Positions 1 through 10,666 of a stretch of DNA of 64,000 bases are shown here, piece by piece. Each line of letters starts with the position of its first letter. Within the stretch, counting starts at the first letter, position 1. The notes under the pieces are model-generated. The model had not been told where the DNA came from. It saw nothing but the letters and a program-made list of their open reading frames with translations, and ran no database searches. The translations under genes were made by a program, and so were the position numbers. The stretch lies in the NCBI RefSeq assembly GCF_022829445.1, contig NZ_JAKSXY010000040.1, positions 1 to 64,000 on the forward strand, written 5' to 3'. This DNA comes from Methylobacterium sp. J-068. Lineage in GTDB: Bacteria; Pseudomonadota; Alphaproteobacteria; Rhizobiales; Beijerinckiaceae.

Positions 1-71
1 GGCGTCTTGGCCTTGGGCCGGCAGGCCTCGACCAAGGGCTCCAGTTCAGACCATTGCGCGTCGCTCAGCAT
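1..71 (-). CDS. IS5-family transposase, N-terminal fragment (cut by window edge)
   Basis: Reading leftwards from an ATG at 69-71 the first 23 codons give MLSDAQWSELEPLVEACRPK and then AKT. This is the characteristic amino terminus of IS5-type (IS427-like) DDE transposases, in which the DUF4096-like leader precedes the catalytic domain. A strong ribosome binding site, GGAGGG, lies just upstream of the ATG. The frame is also open upstream to an ATG at 353, but that stretch has no recognisable protein similarity, so I take the ATG with the ribosome binding site. The catalytic part is outside the window, so intactness cannot be judged. Confidence 0.8.
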   Translation of the reverse strand, partial: MLSDAQWSELEPLVEACRPKAKT

Positions 72-136
72 CGTCCCTCCTGCCTCAGAGAAACGAAAAC
101 GCAAGCCCAGCCAATCCGTCCAGGCGACGACAGGCC
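1..136 (-). mobile_element. Left end of an IS5-type insertion sequence
   Basis: The transposase start at 71 is preceded by about 65 bases that begin GGCCTGTCGTCGCC (reading leftwards from 136). Immediately outside lies CTAG (137-140), which fits the YTAR target duplicated by IS5-group elements. I therefore place the outer end at about 136. The other end and its matching inverted repeat are outside the window, so this boundary is an inference. Confidence 0.4.
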
Positions 137-140
137 CTAG

Positions 141-723
141 ACGTATGGTCCCGGTTGAGTCGTGCTGGGTGGACCCTGAAGCGATCCGGCTCTCTCGTCC
201 GGGCGTCGAGGAGGAACTCAGGCCGCACAGGGTCTTGCGCCTGCGAGCAGGGCTGTCGGCATCGGTGATCAGGGCGGACGGGTCCGAAGCTGGTCTCCGA
301 AGCCGGTCATGGCCGTCATCATCGTACCGCTTGACGGACTTCTTGGGATCCATCCGGGCATCCGCCGGGCTCGCCCGCCCGCGCCACCCTCACCGTCGTC
401 GCACGGATGACGTAGCACTGATGACGTAGCACCTGGCCGCCGCTCTCCAGCTCTCTCGACCACCCTGGGCTGTTCGGTGGACCGCCTCGGTGAATAATCA
501 AGCCCAGAACACTTCGGGCCTTCGCAAAAGCACAGCACGGACCAGACGGCGTGCGCCACGGCACGCGGCCTCATCGACGGGCCGCATGGCAGCGTTTCGC
601 CGATCGGCCCTCCTCGTCGCGACGATGGAGGCGCATCTTAAGACCATCGTCATCTCTCTCGCCGCAGATTGGCGCGAGCCAGGACTGTTTCTTCCAGGAC
701 GCAAGACCGTGAATACCGGGATC
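141..723. other. Gene-poor stretch beside the insertion sequence
   Basis: About 580 bases with several overlapping short open frames on both strands, none with a convincing ribosome binding site or recognisable protein. It contains a near-duplicated GATGACGTAGCAC at about 407-431. I see no RNA gene or clear terminator here. The stretch may be decayed sequence flanking the insertion element. Confidence 0.5.
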
Positions 724-879
724 ATGGACATCGAAACCGCCAAGATGCTGGTGGGGGCCGCCCTCGTCGTCGCCATCGGCGCATTCTCCGTGCTCACCGT
801 GGGCTGGATGATCCGGGACATGCTCCACGACCTGCGCGCCGGGCGGGCGGATCGGGCACGGATCTCCGACGCGGGCTGA
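724..879 (+). CDS. Small single-pass membrane protein (51 aa), hypothetical
   Basis: Begins MDIETAKMLVGAALVVAIG and contains one hydrophobic helix (about residues 7-30) followed by a charged, Arg/Asp-rich tail ending ARISDAG. This is the usual pattern of a small inner-membrane protein with a cytoplasmic tail. A GGGA sequence stands shortly before the ATG. The frame is open further upstream, but the upstream part has no protein-like character. I recognise no family. It stands alone, about 130 bases before the acyl-CoA dehydrogenase homologue. Confidence 0.5.
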   Translation: MDIETAKMLVGAALVVAIGAFSVLTVGWMIRDMLHDLRAGRADRARISDAG

Positions 880-1007
880 TCCCGGGGCGTGAAAGAACCT
901 CCGGCGCCGGAAGAATCGGGTCCGGGGAGTCATCGAGTTCGGGAAAAACCAGGTTTGGTATGAAAACCGGGTCTGGCGATCGCGCGCCGGTGATCCATTT
1001 CCCTGGG

Positions 1008-2300
1008 ATGAATTTCATTCTGCACGATCCCCGGCTGCACGATCACCTTTCGGGGGATCACCTGCCGCAGGATCACCTGTCGGAAGACTGTGTCGAGCAG
1101 GCCCGGATCCAGGCGATTCCGGCCCGGATCGGGGCCGCCGCGCGAGCCGTGTCCCGCCTCGCGGCCGAGCGCGCCGAGGCCCTCGACCGGGACGGCGGCT
1201 TTCCCGCCGAGGACGTCGCCCACGCCCATGCGGCCGGCCTGCTCACCGCGCCGCTGCCGGTGGCGCTCGGCGGGGCCGGTCTCGGCGCGCCCGCGATGGC
1301 GCCGGTGCTGGCCGGCCTCCTGGCGCAGATCGGGCGCGGCAGCCTCGCGCTCGGACGCCTCTACGAAGGTCACGTCAACGCCCTCGCCCTCGTCCTGCGC
1401 TACGCCGAGCCGGCCGTCGCCGAGCGCCTGGCACGGGACGTCCGCGCCGGACATCTGTTCGGGGTCTGGAACACCCAGCCCCAGACCGGCGGCCTCGTTC
1501 TCGAGAACGCCGGAGCCCCCGACGCGGCGGAGGGCGCCTGGACCCTCGGCGGCGTGAAGTCCTTCGCCTCCGGTGCCGGGTCGGTGACCCGCCCCCTCGT
1601 CACCGCGCGCCGGCCCGACGGGCGCCAGCAGATGCTGGTGGCGAGCCTGGAGCCCGGGACCCGCGCCGACCTGTCGAGCTGGCGGGCGCAGGGCATGCGC
1701 GCCTCGACCTCCGGAATCCTCGACTTCTCGGGGCTGCGCGTCGGCGCGGGCGACTTCGTCGGCGGCCCCGACGACTATTTTCGCGAGCCGCATTTCTCGG
1801 GCGGCGCCTGGCGCTTCGCCGCCGTGCAGCTCGGCGGCATCGAGGCGGTGTTCGACGCCCTGCGCGACCACCTCCGCGAGAGTGGGCGCGGCGGCGATCC
1901 CCATCAGGCGGCCCGCCTCGGGGAGGCCGCGATCGCGGTGGAGACCGCCCGCCTGTTCGTGGACCGAGCGGCTCGCCTCGCCGGCGACCCGGAGGCCGAG
2001 CCGGCGCGGGTGATCGCCTACGTCAACCTCACCCGTCTCGCGGTGGAGCGGGCGGGGCTCGACGTGCTGGAGCGCGCCCAGCGCTCGGTGGGGCTCGCGG
2101 GCTTCCTCAGCCCTCACCCCCTGGAACGGCTCGCCCGCGATCTGGCGACCTACCTGCGCCAGCCCGGCCCAGACCGGGCACTCACCAGCGCCGCCGCCCA
2201 CGTCCTCGCCGAGACGTGCTCCGCCGACGAGCTCTGGCGCGATCCGCCCGCCGCCGTGCGCCCCGCCGTGCCGGCCGGTTCTTCGGACGAGGCCCCATGA
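1008..2300 (+). CDS. Acyl-CoA dehydrogenase family protein
   Basis: A 430-residue flavoprotein of the acyl-CoA dehydrogenase superfamily: an alpha-helical N-terminal domain (FPAEDVAHAHAAGLLTAPLP, then GGAGLG), a central beta domain (FGVWNTQP, GVKSFASGAG, a signature of the FAD/substrate-binding region) and a helical C-terminal domain (ERAQRSVGLAGFLSPHPLER). The usual catalytic glutamate cannot be assigned confidently, so the substrate is unknown. The N terminus is unusual: HDPRLHDHLSGDHLPQDHL is encoded by imperfect repeats of GATCACCT. The stop overlaps the ATG of the following methyltransferase by 4 bases, so the two are translationally coupled. Homologues of this pair are often found with PIG-L deacetylase and glycosyltransferase genes in modification clusters, but those partners are not here. 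Confidence 0.8.
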   Translation: MNFILHDPRLHDHLSGDHLPQDHLSEDCVEQARIQAIPARIGAAARAVSRLAAERAEALDRDGGFPAEDVAHAHAAGLLTAPLPVALGGAGLGAPAMAPVLAGLLAQIGRGSLALGRLYEGHVNALALVLRYAEPAVAERLARDVRAGHLFGVWNTQPQTGGLVLENAGAPDAAEGAWTLGGVKSFASGAGSVTRPLVTARRPDGRQQMLVASLEPGTRADLSSWRAQGMRASTSGILDFSGLRVGAGDFVGGPDDYFREPHFSGGAWRFAAVQLGGIEAVFDALRDHLRESGRGGDPHQAARLGEAAIAVETARLFVDRAARLAGDPEAEPARVIAYVNLTRLAVERAGLDVLERAQRSVGLAGFLSPHPLERLARDLATYLRQPGPDRALTSAAAHVLAETCSADELWRDPPAAVRPAVPAGSSDEAP

Positions 2301-2884
2301 CGCGCGCCACGCACTCGCTCCCGCCGGAATACTTCACGGAGCTCTACGCCTCCAATCCCGATCCCTGGGGCTTCACCACCTCGGCCTACGAGCAGGCCAA
2401 GTACGAGGCCACCCTGGCGGCCCTCGGCCGGCCCCGTTACCCAGAGGCCCTGGAAGTGGGATGCTCCATCGGCGTGCTGACCCGCCGGCTGGCCGAGCGC
2501 TGCGAGGCCCTGCTCGCCCTCGACGTGGCGGAGAACGCCCTCACGGCCGCCCGCGCGCGCTGCGCCGACAGCCCGCATGTCGACTTCCTGCGCGCGGCGG
2601 TGCCGGCGGAATGGCCGCCGGGCCGCTTCGACCTCGTGGTGATTTCGGAGGTGCTGTACTTCTTCACGCCCGGCGACCTCGCGGCCCTGGCCGCGCACCT
2701 CGCCGCGGCGCTGAAGCCCGGCGCCGAGGTGGTCCTGGTCCACTGGCTCGGGGAGACGAACTATCCCCTCAGCGCCGACGAGGCCGTGGAGACGCTGATC
2801 GGGCTGACGCGGGACCGTCTCGCCCCCGCGCACCAGAGCCGCACCGAGCGCTACCGCCTCGACGTGCTGCGGGCCCCCGCGTGA
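2297..2884 (+). CDS. Class I SAM-dependent methyltransferase, NodS-like
   Basis: A 195-residue methyltransferase that begins with the ATG overlapping the preceding stop. It opens with YFTELYASNPDPWGFTTSAY, the hallmark N terminus of the NodS-like group. Motif I is LEVGCSIGVLTRRLA and the acidic end of beta strand 2 is LALDVAENAL, both expected for S-adenosylmethionine binding. FDLVVISEVLYFF matches motif IV. NodS itself N-methylates a chitooligosaccharide amine; the substrate here is unknown. Coupling to the acyl-CoA dehydrogenase homologue suggests both act on the same small molecule or glycolipid. Confidence 0.85.
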   Translation: MTRATHSLPPEYFTELYASNPDPWGFTTSAYEQAKYEATLAALGRPRYPEALEVGCSIGVLTRRLAERCEALLALDVAENALTAARARCADSPHVDFLRAAVPAEWPPGRFDLVVISEVLYFFTPGDLAALAAHLAAALKPGAEVVLVHWLGETNYPLSADEAVETLIGLTRDRLAPAHQSRTERYRLDVLRAPA

Positions 2885-2895
2885 GGCGCCCGCCA

Positions 2896-3609
2896 ATGTC
2901 CGACGATCCGGGCCCGTCCCTGGTTCACCGGCACGCCGCCTGGGTGCGCCTGACCCACTGGCTCAACGCGGCCGCGTTCCTGGCCCTGGTCGTCAGCGGC
3001 ATCGCGATCCTGCTCGCCCTGCCGCGCCTGTTCTGGGGCGAGACCGGGGCCAACGCGGCCCCCGCCGCCTTCGAATTGCCGCTGCCGGTCAACCTCGAAC
3101 AGACGGGGTGGGGCCGCAACCTGCACTTCCTCGCCGCCTGGATCCTCGTCCTCAACGGCATCGTCTATGGCATCGTCGCCTTCGTGGGCGGCCACTTCGC
3201 GCGCGACCTCGTGCCGGATCGGGACCAGCTGACGCCGCGCCACCTCGCCCGCGAGATCGCCGACCATGCCCGCCTCCGGCCCGCGCGGGGGCGCGAGGCC
3301 CTGCGCTACAACGCCCTGCAGAAATTCGCCTATCTGGCCGTGCTGTTCGTGCTGTTTCCCCTGATGGTGCTCACCGGCCTGACCATGTCGCCGGGCGTCA
3401 CGGCGGCCTATCCGGAGCTCTTCACCCTGTTCGGCGGACGCCAGTCGGCGCGCACGCTGCACTTCCTGACCGCCTGCCTGCTCGTGCTGTTCCTCGTGGT
3501 GCACGTGGCCCAGGTCTTCGTCGGCGGGGCCGGCAACCTCATGCGCTCGATGATCACCGGGCGCTTCCGCGTTCCACCGGACCGCTCCACGGAGCCCCCC
3601 GATGCATGA
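2896..3609 (+). CDS. Cytochrome b561-type membrane subunit
   Basis: A 237-residue protein with four hydrophobic helices and the histidines typical of Ni-hydrogenase/formate-dehydrogenase type cytochrome b: HAAWVRLTHWLNA at the start, NLHFLAAW, and TLHFLTACLLVLFLVVHVAQ near the end. The family binds two b haems and passes electrons between the quinone pool and a periplasmic partner. The last 8 bases overlap the next gene, a molybdoenzyme, so this is its likely membrane electron carrier. A second copy of the same two-gene arrangement is at 30255-32056. Confidence 0.85.
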   Translation: MSDDPGPSLVHRHAAWVRLTHWLNAAAFLALVVSGIAILLALPRLFWGETGANAAPAAFELPLPVNLEQTGWGRNLHFLAAWILVLNGIVYGIVAFVGGHFARDLVPDRDQLTPRHLAREIADHARLRPARGREALRYNALQKFAYLAVLFVLFPLMVLTGLTMSPGVTAAYPELFTLFGGRQSARTLHFLTACLLVLFLVVHVAQVFVGGAGNLMRSMITGRFRVPPDRSTEPPDA

Positions 3610-4342
3610 CCTCTCGCGCCGCCGCCTCCTCGTCGGATCGGGCACGCTGCTGGGGGCCGGCCTGCTCGGCGGCTGCGAGGCGCCGGCCCTGTCGCGCCTC
3701 GCCACCCCCTACGACTGGAGCAACGGCCTCACCTTCGCGGTCCAGCGCTGGCTCCAGCGCCACCAGCCCCTGGTGCGCGAGTTCGGGCCGGAGGCGATCT
3801 CGTCGGTGTTTCCGACCATCAACACCACGGACCCCGACAACCCCGATTATCGGCGCTCGCGGGCGCTCGGCTTCTCGGACTGGAAGCTCCCCGTCGGCGG
3901 CCTCGTGGAACGGCCCGGCGCGGTCTCGCTGGCCGACCTGCGGGGCATGCCGGCCCGCACCCAGATCACCCTGCATGCCTGCGAGCAGGGCTGGTCGGCC
4001 ATCGGCCAGTGGACGGGGGTGCCCCTCGCGCACCTGCTGACCCACGTGGGACTCAAGCTGGAGGCGCGCTTCATCGTCATCCGCAGCGTCGACGGCTGGT
4101 GGGACAGCTACGATCTGTTCGACGCCCTCCACCCGCAGACGATCCTGGCCTACGGCATGAACGGCGGCGCCCTGCCGGTGGCCCACGGCGCCCCGGTCCG
4201 CCTGCGGGTGGAGCGCCAGCTCGGCTACAAGAGCCTCAAATACGTCAGCGCGATCGAGGCCGTGGAGCGGGTCGACGGCTTCGGCAAGGGCCGCGGCAGC
4301 ATGGTCGCCGAACTCGGGTTCCCCTGGTACGCGGGAATCTGA
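3602..4342 (+). CDS. Sulfite-oxidase-fold molybdopterin oxidoreductase, exported
   Basis: 246 residues. The N terminus has a twin-arginine type leader (SRRRLLVGSGTLLGAGLLGG) ending in a lipobox-like LLGGC, so it is probably exported folded, perhaps as a lipoprotein. The body is the oxidoreductase molybdopterin-binding domain seen in sulfite oxidase and MsrP. Cys in LHACEQGWSAIGQWTGVPL is the expected molybdenum ligand and RLRVERQLGYKSLKYV is typical of the cofactor-binding end. The short length, with no dimerisation domain, is nearer MsrP/YedY-like enzymes than sulfite oxidase. The substrate is unknown. It forms an operon with the cytochrome b upstream. Confidence 0.85.
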   Translation: MHDLSRRRLLVGSGTLLGAGLLGGCEAPALSRLATPYDWSNGLTFAVQRWLQRHQPLVREFGPEAISSVFPTINTTDPDNPDYRRSRALGFSDWKLPVGGLVERPGAVSLADLRGMPARTQITLHACEQGWSAIGQWTGVPLAHLLTHVGLKLEARFIVIRSVDGWWDSYDLFDALHPQTILAYGMNGGALPVAHGAPVRLRVERQLGYKSLKYVSAIEAVERVDGFGKGRGSMVAELGFPWYAGI

Positions 4343-4456
4343 GGTCTTGGGGGGCGCGCGTCGGCGTGGGCGGAGCCCGGTAAAGCGCTCGGAGGGCACC
4401 TCGGTCCCGCCGCGCAGCCGCCGACGCGTCCACCTCGTCAAGCCAGGGTATGCCGT

Positions 4457-6634
4457 TCAGAAATCCATCGATGCCGAGAGCAGGAACGTCCGTGGAGTTC
4501 CCTGGCTCAGGATGCCTCGGCCGGTCGAGGCCCAGTAATTGTTGGCCGTCACGTTGACGACGTTCGCCCGCAGGGTCAGCGGCCGATCCCGGAAGGTTGT
4601 GGCATAGCGCAGGCCGACGTCCAGAGTCGCCCAGTCAGGGATCTTCTGGCTGTTGGCGAGATCATAGTACTGGGCCGCGGTGTAGATGACCCGGCCCGTC
4701 AGTGTCAGGCCCGGAATGAGGTTCGGCGGCAGGTCGTACTCGCCGTAGAGGTTGAGCTGCACGTCCGGTACGCCCACCGCGACGCGGCCGACATTGCTGG
4801 CAAGCTGCGCGCGGACCTGGATGCCGTCGAGCAGGCTGACACCGCCGAGCACGCGGATGCCGGGCATCGGCTCGCCGAACACCGTGAGTTCGACGCCGTC
4901 GTTGCGCTGGCGTCCGTCGACGGAGAATACCAGGGTGCTGGTGTCGAGGAAGCCGAAGGGCTGCTCGATCCGGAAGGCGGCGAAACCGACGCCGACGCTG
5001 CCGAAATCGTACTTGGCGCCGACTTCGGCCTGGCGCGAGACGGAGGCCGGGAAGGCGGCGCTGGCGTTGACGGCGTTCACGGGCGGTGCCGGTGAGGTCA
5101 GGCCTTCGATGTAGTTGGCGTAAAGCGAGAGACGTTCGATTGGCTTGATCACCAGGCCGATCCCCGGAGAGAACGCACCGGTGTCGCTGGAACCGGTCCG
5201 CGCGCCGGTGACGGCGCTGTAGGAATTCACATCGAGGCCCTGCCAGCGGCCGCCGAGGGTGAGCAGGACGCGGTCGTCGAAGGCCGACAGGGTATCGGCG
5301 ATGGCGATGCTGCGGTTGATCCGGCTCGACGTGCGCGGCGTCGCGTTCGACAATCCGACGGTCGAGCGCGGCGCGACATAGATCGGCTCGTAGAGGTTCG
5401 ACACGATGGTCGAACCGACGGTCTGTGCCGAGGGCTGGGCAAGGTCCTGCCAGAACCCCGTCGCGGCAAGGCCGAAGCTGTGCTTGATCGGGCCGGTCTC
5501 GAGGGTGCCGCGCAGACCCGCCTCCGCCGTCTCGTTGACAATATGGAAAGGAAGGTAGCTGATCGGATCGCGGTAATCGCCGCGCGCGTTGAAGATCGTC
5601 AGGACGCCGCCGAAATATTCCTGCCGGAAGTTCGAGCGGCCATACGCGCCGTATACGGTCAGGTCCGGGGTGAGGTCGTACTCGACCCGGGTGGCGATCT
5701 GCTGGTTGGCGCTGTTGCGATATTCCCAGGGCTGGTGCTGGTTCAGGGTCAGGTCCGGCGCGCGTGGGATGCGCACGCCGGTCGCCACGTTGCGATTGCG
5801 CAGCGGCGAGGAGAAGTCGAGTTCCTGGTAGCCGAGATCGAGGCTGGCCCGCAGGCGCTCGCCACGATAATCGAGGGCCAGGGACGCGACGCCCAGATGC
5901 AGGCTCTGGTTGTCGATCGGCGTGCGACCGTTGTTGAACGCCCCGTTGAAGCGGATGCCCCATTCCTTCGCGTCGCCGAAGCGCCGGCTGATATCGACAG
6001 CCTTGTAGATCTGCGCGTCCGAGGCGTAGCCGAGGGTGACGCGGTTCAGCGGCTCGTCTCCCGCCCGCTTCGGGATCAGGTTGATGATGCCGCCGATGTT
6101 GCCGAAGGGCGGGACGCCCGAGAGCAGCGTCGAGGGACCGCGCAGGACCTCGACGCGCTCGATCGGTTCGATCGCCGGGTTGAACGCATCGGCGACGCCG
6201 AACAAGCCGTTGAAGCCGATGTCCTGGGCAAAGACCGGGAAGCCGCGGATGAAGAAGCCCAGGATGCCGGAGAAGGCCGGCACGTTGGTGCGGATCGAGG
6301 GGTCGTTGTTGACCACGTCCTGAACGTTGCGCGCCTGCTGGTCGCGGACGAGCTTCTCGGTGTAGCTGGTCGAGCTGAAGGGTTGATCGAAGACGTTGCG
6401 GTTGCCGAGCAGGCCGAGCCGCGAGCCCGAGGCGACGACGACGCCCGGATAGGCGGGGGGCGGCGGCCCGACGATGCCGGTCGAGCCGCTCGGCGCGGTC
6501 CGGCCACCGCCTCGTCCCTCCACAGAGAGCTCATCGAGCTGAACATCGGCCTGCGCGATAGCGGCCTGCACGCCGCCCACCGAGGCCAACAAAGCAAAGC
6601 AGAGGCTGACACGACGGATTTCGCAGCACGGCAT
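4457..6634 (-). CDS. TonB-dependent siderophore receptor
   Basis: 725 residues, the usual size of outer-membrane ferric-siderophore receptors. There is a signal peptide (LCFALLASVGGVQAAIAQA), then a short TonB-box-like stretch (LDELSVEG). The plug domain includes DVVNNDPSIRTN, FFIRGFPV and IERVEVLRGPSTLLSG, followed by the GGIINLIPKRA segment conserved in FhuA-type receptors. The barrel ends RTFLLSASMDF with the terminal aromatic required for outer-membrane insertion. No siderophore biosynthesis or ABC transporter gene is adjacent, so the ligand is unknown. Its promoter lies in the 6635-7013 gap, where I could not identify a convincing iron box. Confidence 0.9.
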   Translation of the reverse strand: MPCCEIRRVSLCFALLASVGGVQAAIAQADVQLDELSVEGRGGGRTAPSGSTGIVGPPPPAYPGVVVASGSRLGLLGNRNVFDQPFSSTSYTEKLVRDQQARNVQDVVNNDPSIRTNVPAFSGILGFFIRGFPVFAQDIGFNGLFGVADAFNPAIEPIERVEVLRGPSTLLSGVPPFGNIGGIINLIPKRAGDEPLNRVTLGYASDAQIYKAVDISRRFGDAKEWGIRFNGAFNNGRTPIDNQSLHLGVASLALDYRGERLRASLDLGYQELDFSSPLRNRNVATGVRIPRAPDLTLNQHQPWEYRNSANQQIATRVEYDLTPDLTVYGAYGRSNFRQEYFGGVLTIFNARGDYRDPISYLPFHIVNETAEAGLRGTLETGPIKHSFGLAATGFWQDLAQPSAQTVGSTIVSNLYEPIYVAPRSTVGLSNATPRTSSRINRSIAIADTLSAFDDRVLLTLGGRWQGLDVNSYSAVTGARTGSSDTGAFSPGIGLVIKPIERLSLYANYIEGLTSPAPPVNAVNASAAFPASVSRQAEVGAKYDFGSVGVGFAAFRIEQPFGFLDTSTLVFSVDGRQRNDGVELTVFGEPMPGIRVLGGVSLLDGIQVRAQLASNVGRVAVGVPDVQLNLYGEYDLPPNLIPGLTLTGRVIYTAAQYYDLANSQKIPDWATLDVGLRYATTFRDRPLTLRANVVNVTANNYWASTGRGILSQGTPRTFLLSASMDF

Positions 6635-6856
6635 GGTGATCGAGGCCCGAGGTCAGCAACGTTGCGGATCGATCGAAACGCAATCCATCCTACCGAGAGC
6701 CCTATTTGATAAGACGAGACCCTATGCAATGGAAATTCAGATGAAACCCAGCCTCTTCGTCAGCATGTTGCCACGACGCAACATTGATTAATTAGAACAA
6801 TGCTAGACAACGGCGACTATACGCTGGTCTATCCCGGCAGAGGATCGGCGGTCATT

Positions 6857-6881
6857 TGTGACGTGAGGGCTTCACGTCACA
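6857..6881. promoter_or_regulatory. Perfect 10-bp inverted repeat between TonB receptor and ureG
   Basis: TGTGACGTGA (6857-6866) is repeated as its exact reverse complement TCACGTCACA (6872-6881) with a 5-base spacer. No T-run follows on either strand, so it resembles a dimeric regulator site more than a terminator. It lies in the 380-base gap upstream of the minus-strand TonB receptor and beyond the end of ureG. Which gene it serves is not clear. The rest of the gap (6635-7013) is comparatively AT-rich near 6780-6830 and holds no gene I can support. Confidence 0.5.
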
Positions 6882-7013
6882 CGCCGGGGCGTCCACTTTT
6901 CACATCGATGCAAGCGGCATGAACGGTCGGGCGAAAGTCCATACGAGGTCGTGAACGGTATGTCCGCTCGGGGGCGTCGACGGCCCCGCCGGCCGCGCTC
7001 CGGCACCAATCCA

Positions 7014-7643
7014 TCACCCCAGCCCTCCCGCCTCCACCACGAAGCCCGCGATGGCGTCCGCCCCGTGGCCGTCGCGGAGCGAGGCGAACACATAGGGCCG
7101 GGGGCCGCGCATCCGCTTCGTGTCGGATTCCATGATGCCGAGATCGGCGCCGACGAGGGGCGCGAGGTCGGTCTTGTTGACGATGAGCAGGTCCGAGCGG
7201 GTGATGCCGGGGCCCCCTTTCCGGGGGATCTTCTCGCCGCCCGCGACGTCGATGACGTAGAGGGTCAGGTCGGCGAGTTCCGGCGAGAAGGTCGCCGCGA
7301 GGTTGTCGCCGCCGGATTCGATCAGGATCAGGTCGAGCTTCGGAAAGCGCCGGCGCATCTCGGCCACGGCCGCGAGGTTGATCGAGGCATCCTCGCGGAT
7401 CGCCGTGTGCGGGCAGCCGCCCGTCTCGACGCCCATGATGCGCTCCTCGGGCAGGGCGCCCGCCACCGTGAGCAGGCGGGCATCCTCCTTGGTGTAGATG
7501 TCGTTGGTGATGGCGCAGATCTCGTAAGTCTCGCGAAACCGCTTGCAGAGCTGCTCCATCAGGGCGGTCTTGCCGGAGCCCACGGGGCCGCCGATGCCCA
7601 CGCGCAAGGGACCGTTGGGAGAGCGACCGCTGGGAGAAGCCAT
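7014..7643 (-). CDS. ureG: Urease accessory GTPase UreG
   Basis: 209 residues. UreG is the SIMIBI-class GTPase that drives nickel delivery into apo-urease. The P-loop [15 protein letters not shown] is at about residues 18-32, the metal-binding CPH motif is present in [13 protein letters not shown], and [19 protein letters not shown] and [10 protein letters not shown] (the NKxD guanine-specificity motif) follow. I start at the ATG at 7641-7643 because the extra upstream codons lie over the spacer with ureF. It is the last gene of the minus-strand urease operon, 11 bases after ureF. Confidence 0.96.
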   Translation of the reverse strand: MASPSGRSPNGPLRVGIGGPVGSGKTALMEQLCKRFRETYEICAITNDIYTKEDARLLTVAGALPEERIMGVETGGCPHTAIREDASINLAAVAEMRRRFPKLDLILIESGGDNLAATFSPELADLTLYVIDVAGGEKIPRKGGPGITRSDLLIVNKTDLAPLVGADLGIMESDTKRMRGPRPYVFASLRDGHGADAIAGFVVEAGGLG

Positions 7644-7654
7644 CGTAGAATCCT

Positions 7655-8329
7655 TCACGAACGGAAGATGCGGGAATACTGGGTCTCGTGCCGGCACGAG
7701 CCGAGATCGAGGCTCAAGGTCGCGCTACCGAGGTCGTCCAGGGTCAGGTCCGGCACCGTGGCGGCGAGGGCGACCACGCGTGGGGTCAGGGCGGCGATCA
7801 CCCGGGTGCCCGCGCTCTGGCCGATGGGCGCGCAACGCAGGGCCGCCGAGACGAGGTTCTGCAGGAAGGCGAGGCCGAAGGCCGCCAGCACGGGCTCCAG
7901 GGTCATGCCGTGGGCGCCGGCCGCGAGCCCCACGGCCACCGGATAGGCCACCGGACCGGGCAGAGCCTCGGCGAGGCCCGCGAGGGCCGGCACCGGCCAC
8001 GCGACGCGGGTCGCCTCGAGGAAGCTCAGGCCCTGCTGGCTCGTCTCCAAGTGAAGCTCTCGCGAGGGGGCCAGGGCCAGCGCCAGATCGTTCACCGCGG
8101 CGAGCGCCCGCACATCGCCCGTCCGGGCCGCGCCATGGGCCTGCGCCACGAGGATGAGGTCGTTGCGGCCCGATCCCAATTCCAACACGTCGGCGAGCCA
8201 CGTCGCCAGGGAGGTCTCGTCGGCGACAGCCCCGGACTCCACGGCGCCTTCGAGCCCGTGCGAGTACGCATAGGCGCCGACGGGATAGCCCGGCGACAGC
8301 CAGGCCATCAGGCGCAGGGCGTCAATCAT
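7655..8329 (-). CDS. ureF: Urease accessory protein UreF
   Basis: 224 residues, all-helical. UreF bridges UreG to the UreD-urease complex during nickel insertion and acts as a fidelity checkpoint. Recognisable stretches are [21 protein letters not shown] at the start (the first 20 residues are the UreF signature) and [19 protein letters not shown] in the C-terminal half. The ATG overlaps the end of ureE by 8 bases. Because UreF normally acts with UreD, which is not in the window, ureD must be elsewhere. Confidence 0.93.
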   Translation of the reverse strand: MIDALRLMAWLSPGYPVGAYAYSHGLEGAVESGAVADETSLATWLADVLELGSGRNDLILVAQAHGAARTGDVRALAAVNDLALALAPSRELHLETSQQGLSFLEATRVAWPVPALAGLAEALPGPVAYPVAVGLAAGAHGMTLEPVLAAFGLAFLQNLVSAALRCAPIGQSAGTRVIAALTPRVVALAATVPDLTLDDLGSATLSLDLGSCRHETQYSRIFRS

Positions 8330-8822
8330 GCGTGTGGGAATGACCGTGCGCATGACCATGGTCGTGACCGTGGTGATGGTGGCCCGCCGCCTCGCCCGCA
8401 TAGGCCCCGCCCTCGGGCCGGAACGGGCGCTCCACCGCGTCCGCGGTGCCACCCAAGCCCCGCACCATCTCGGCGAGCACGTGATCGTACGCGATGTAGA
8501 CGGCATCGGGGGCGATCTCGGCCGGGATGTGCCGGTTGCCGATATGCCAGATCAGCCGCTTCAGGGCGTGGTCGTCGGGCGCCCGGATCGCCAGGAGCCG
8601 CTCCGGCGCGGCCTCGACCCAGACGAGGCGCCCGTCCTGAAGCACCAGGGCATCGCCGTCGTCGAGCACGGTGGGCTCGGGCAGATCGAGCAGGAAGGAC
8701 AGTCCGTTCGCGGTCCGCATCGCCACGCGCCGGCGGTGCCGGTCGCCGTGGTCCAGGACGATGCGGTCGACGATCTCGCCCTGGAGGGCGTCGCGGCGCA
8801 GGACGGTCGTGGCACGGATCAT
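8322..8822 (-). CDS. ureE: Urease nickel chaperone UreE
   Basis: 166 residues. The N-terminal domain is followed by the nickel-binding domain: [14 protein letters not shown] carries the conserved histidine at the dimer interface. The C-terminal tail is very His-rich ([19 protein letters not shown]), a nickel reservoir seen in many UreE proteins. UreE hands nickel to UreG. It lies 111 bases downstream of ureC and overlaps ureF. Confidence 0.94.
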   Translation of the reverse strand: MIRATTVLRRDALQGEIVDRIVLDHGDRHRRRVAMRTANGLSFLLDLPEPTVLDDGDALVLQDGRLVWVEAAPERLLAIRAPDDHALKRLIWHIGNRHIPAEIAPDAVYIAYDHVLAEMVRGLGGTADAVERPFRPEGGAYAGEAAGHHHHGHDHGHAHGHSHTHD

Positions 8823-8933
8823 GGGTTGGACAACCGGGCTGGGCTCATCTCGGGCATCGGGGCGAGGACGTCACGGCGCTTCGGGCTCGATCGGACCGAG
8901 AGCGCGCTCACGGCCGCGAACCGGTATGTCGTC

Positions 8934-10661
<1,728 letters not shown>

Positions 10662-10666
10662 GGTCT

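Noticed and set aside
6651-6830. Fur or iron-responsive box upstream of the siderophore receptor
   Set aside because: AT-rich stretch near 6780-6830 but no convincing match to a Fur, Irr or RirA motif by eye.
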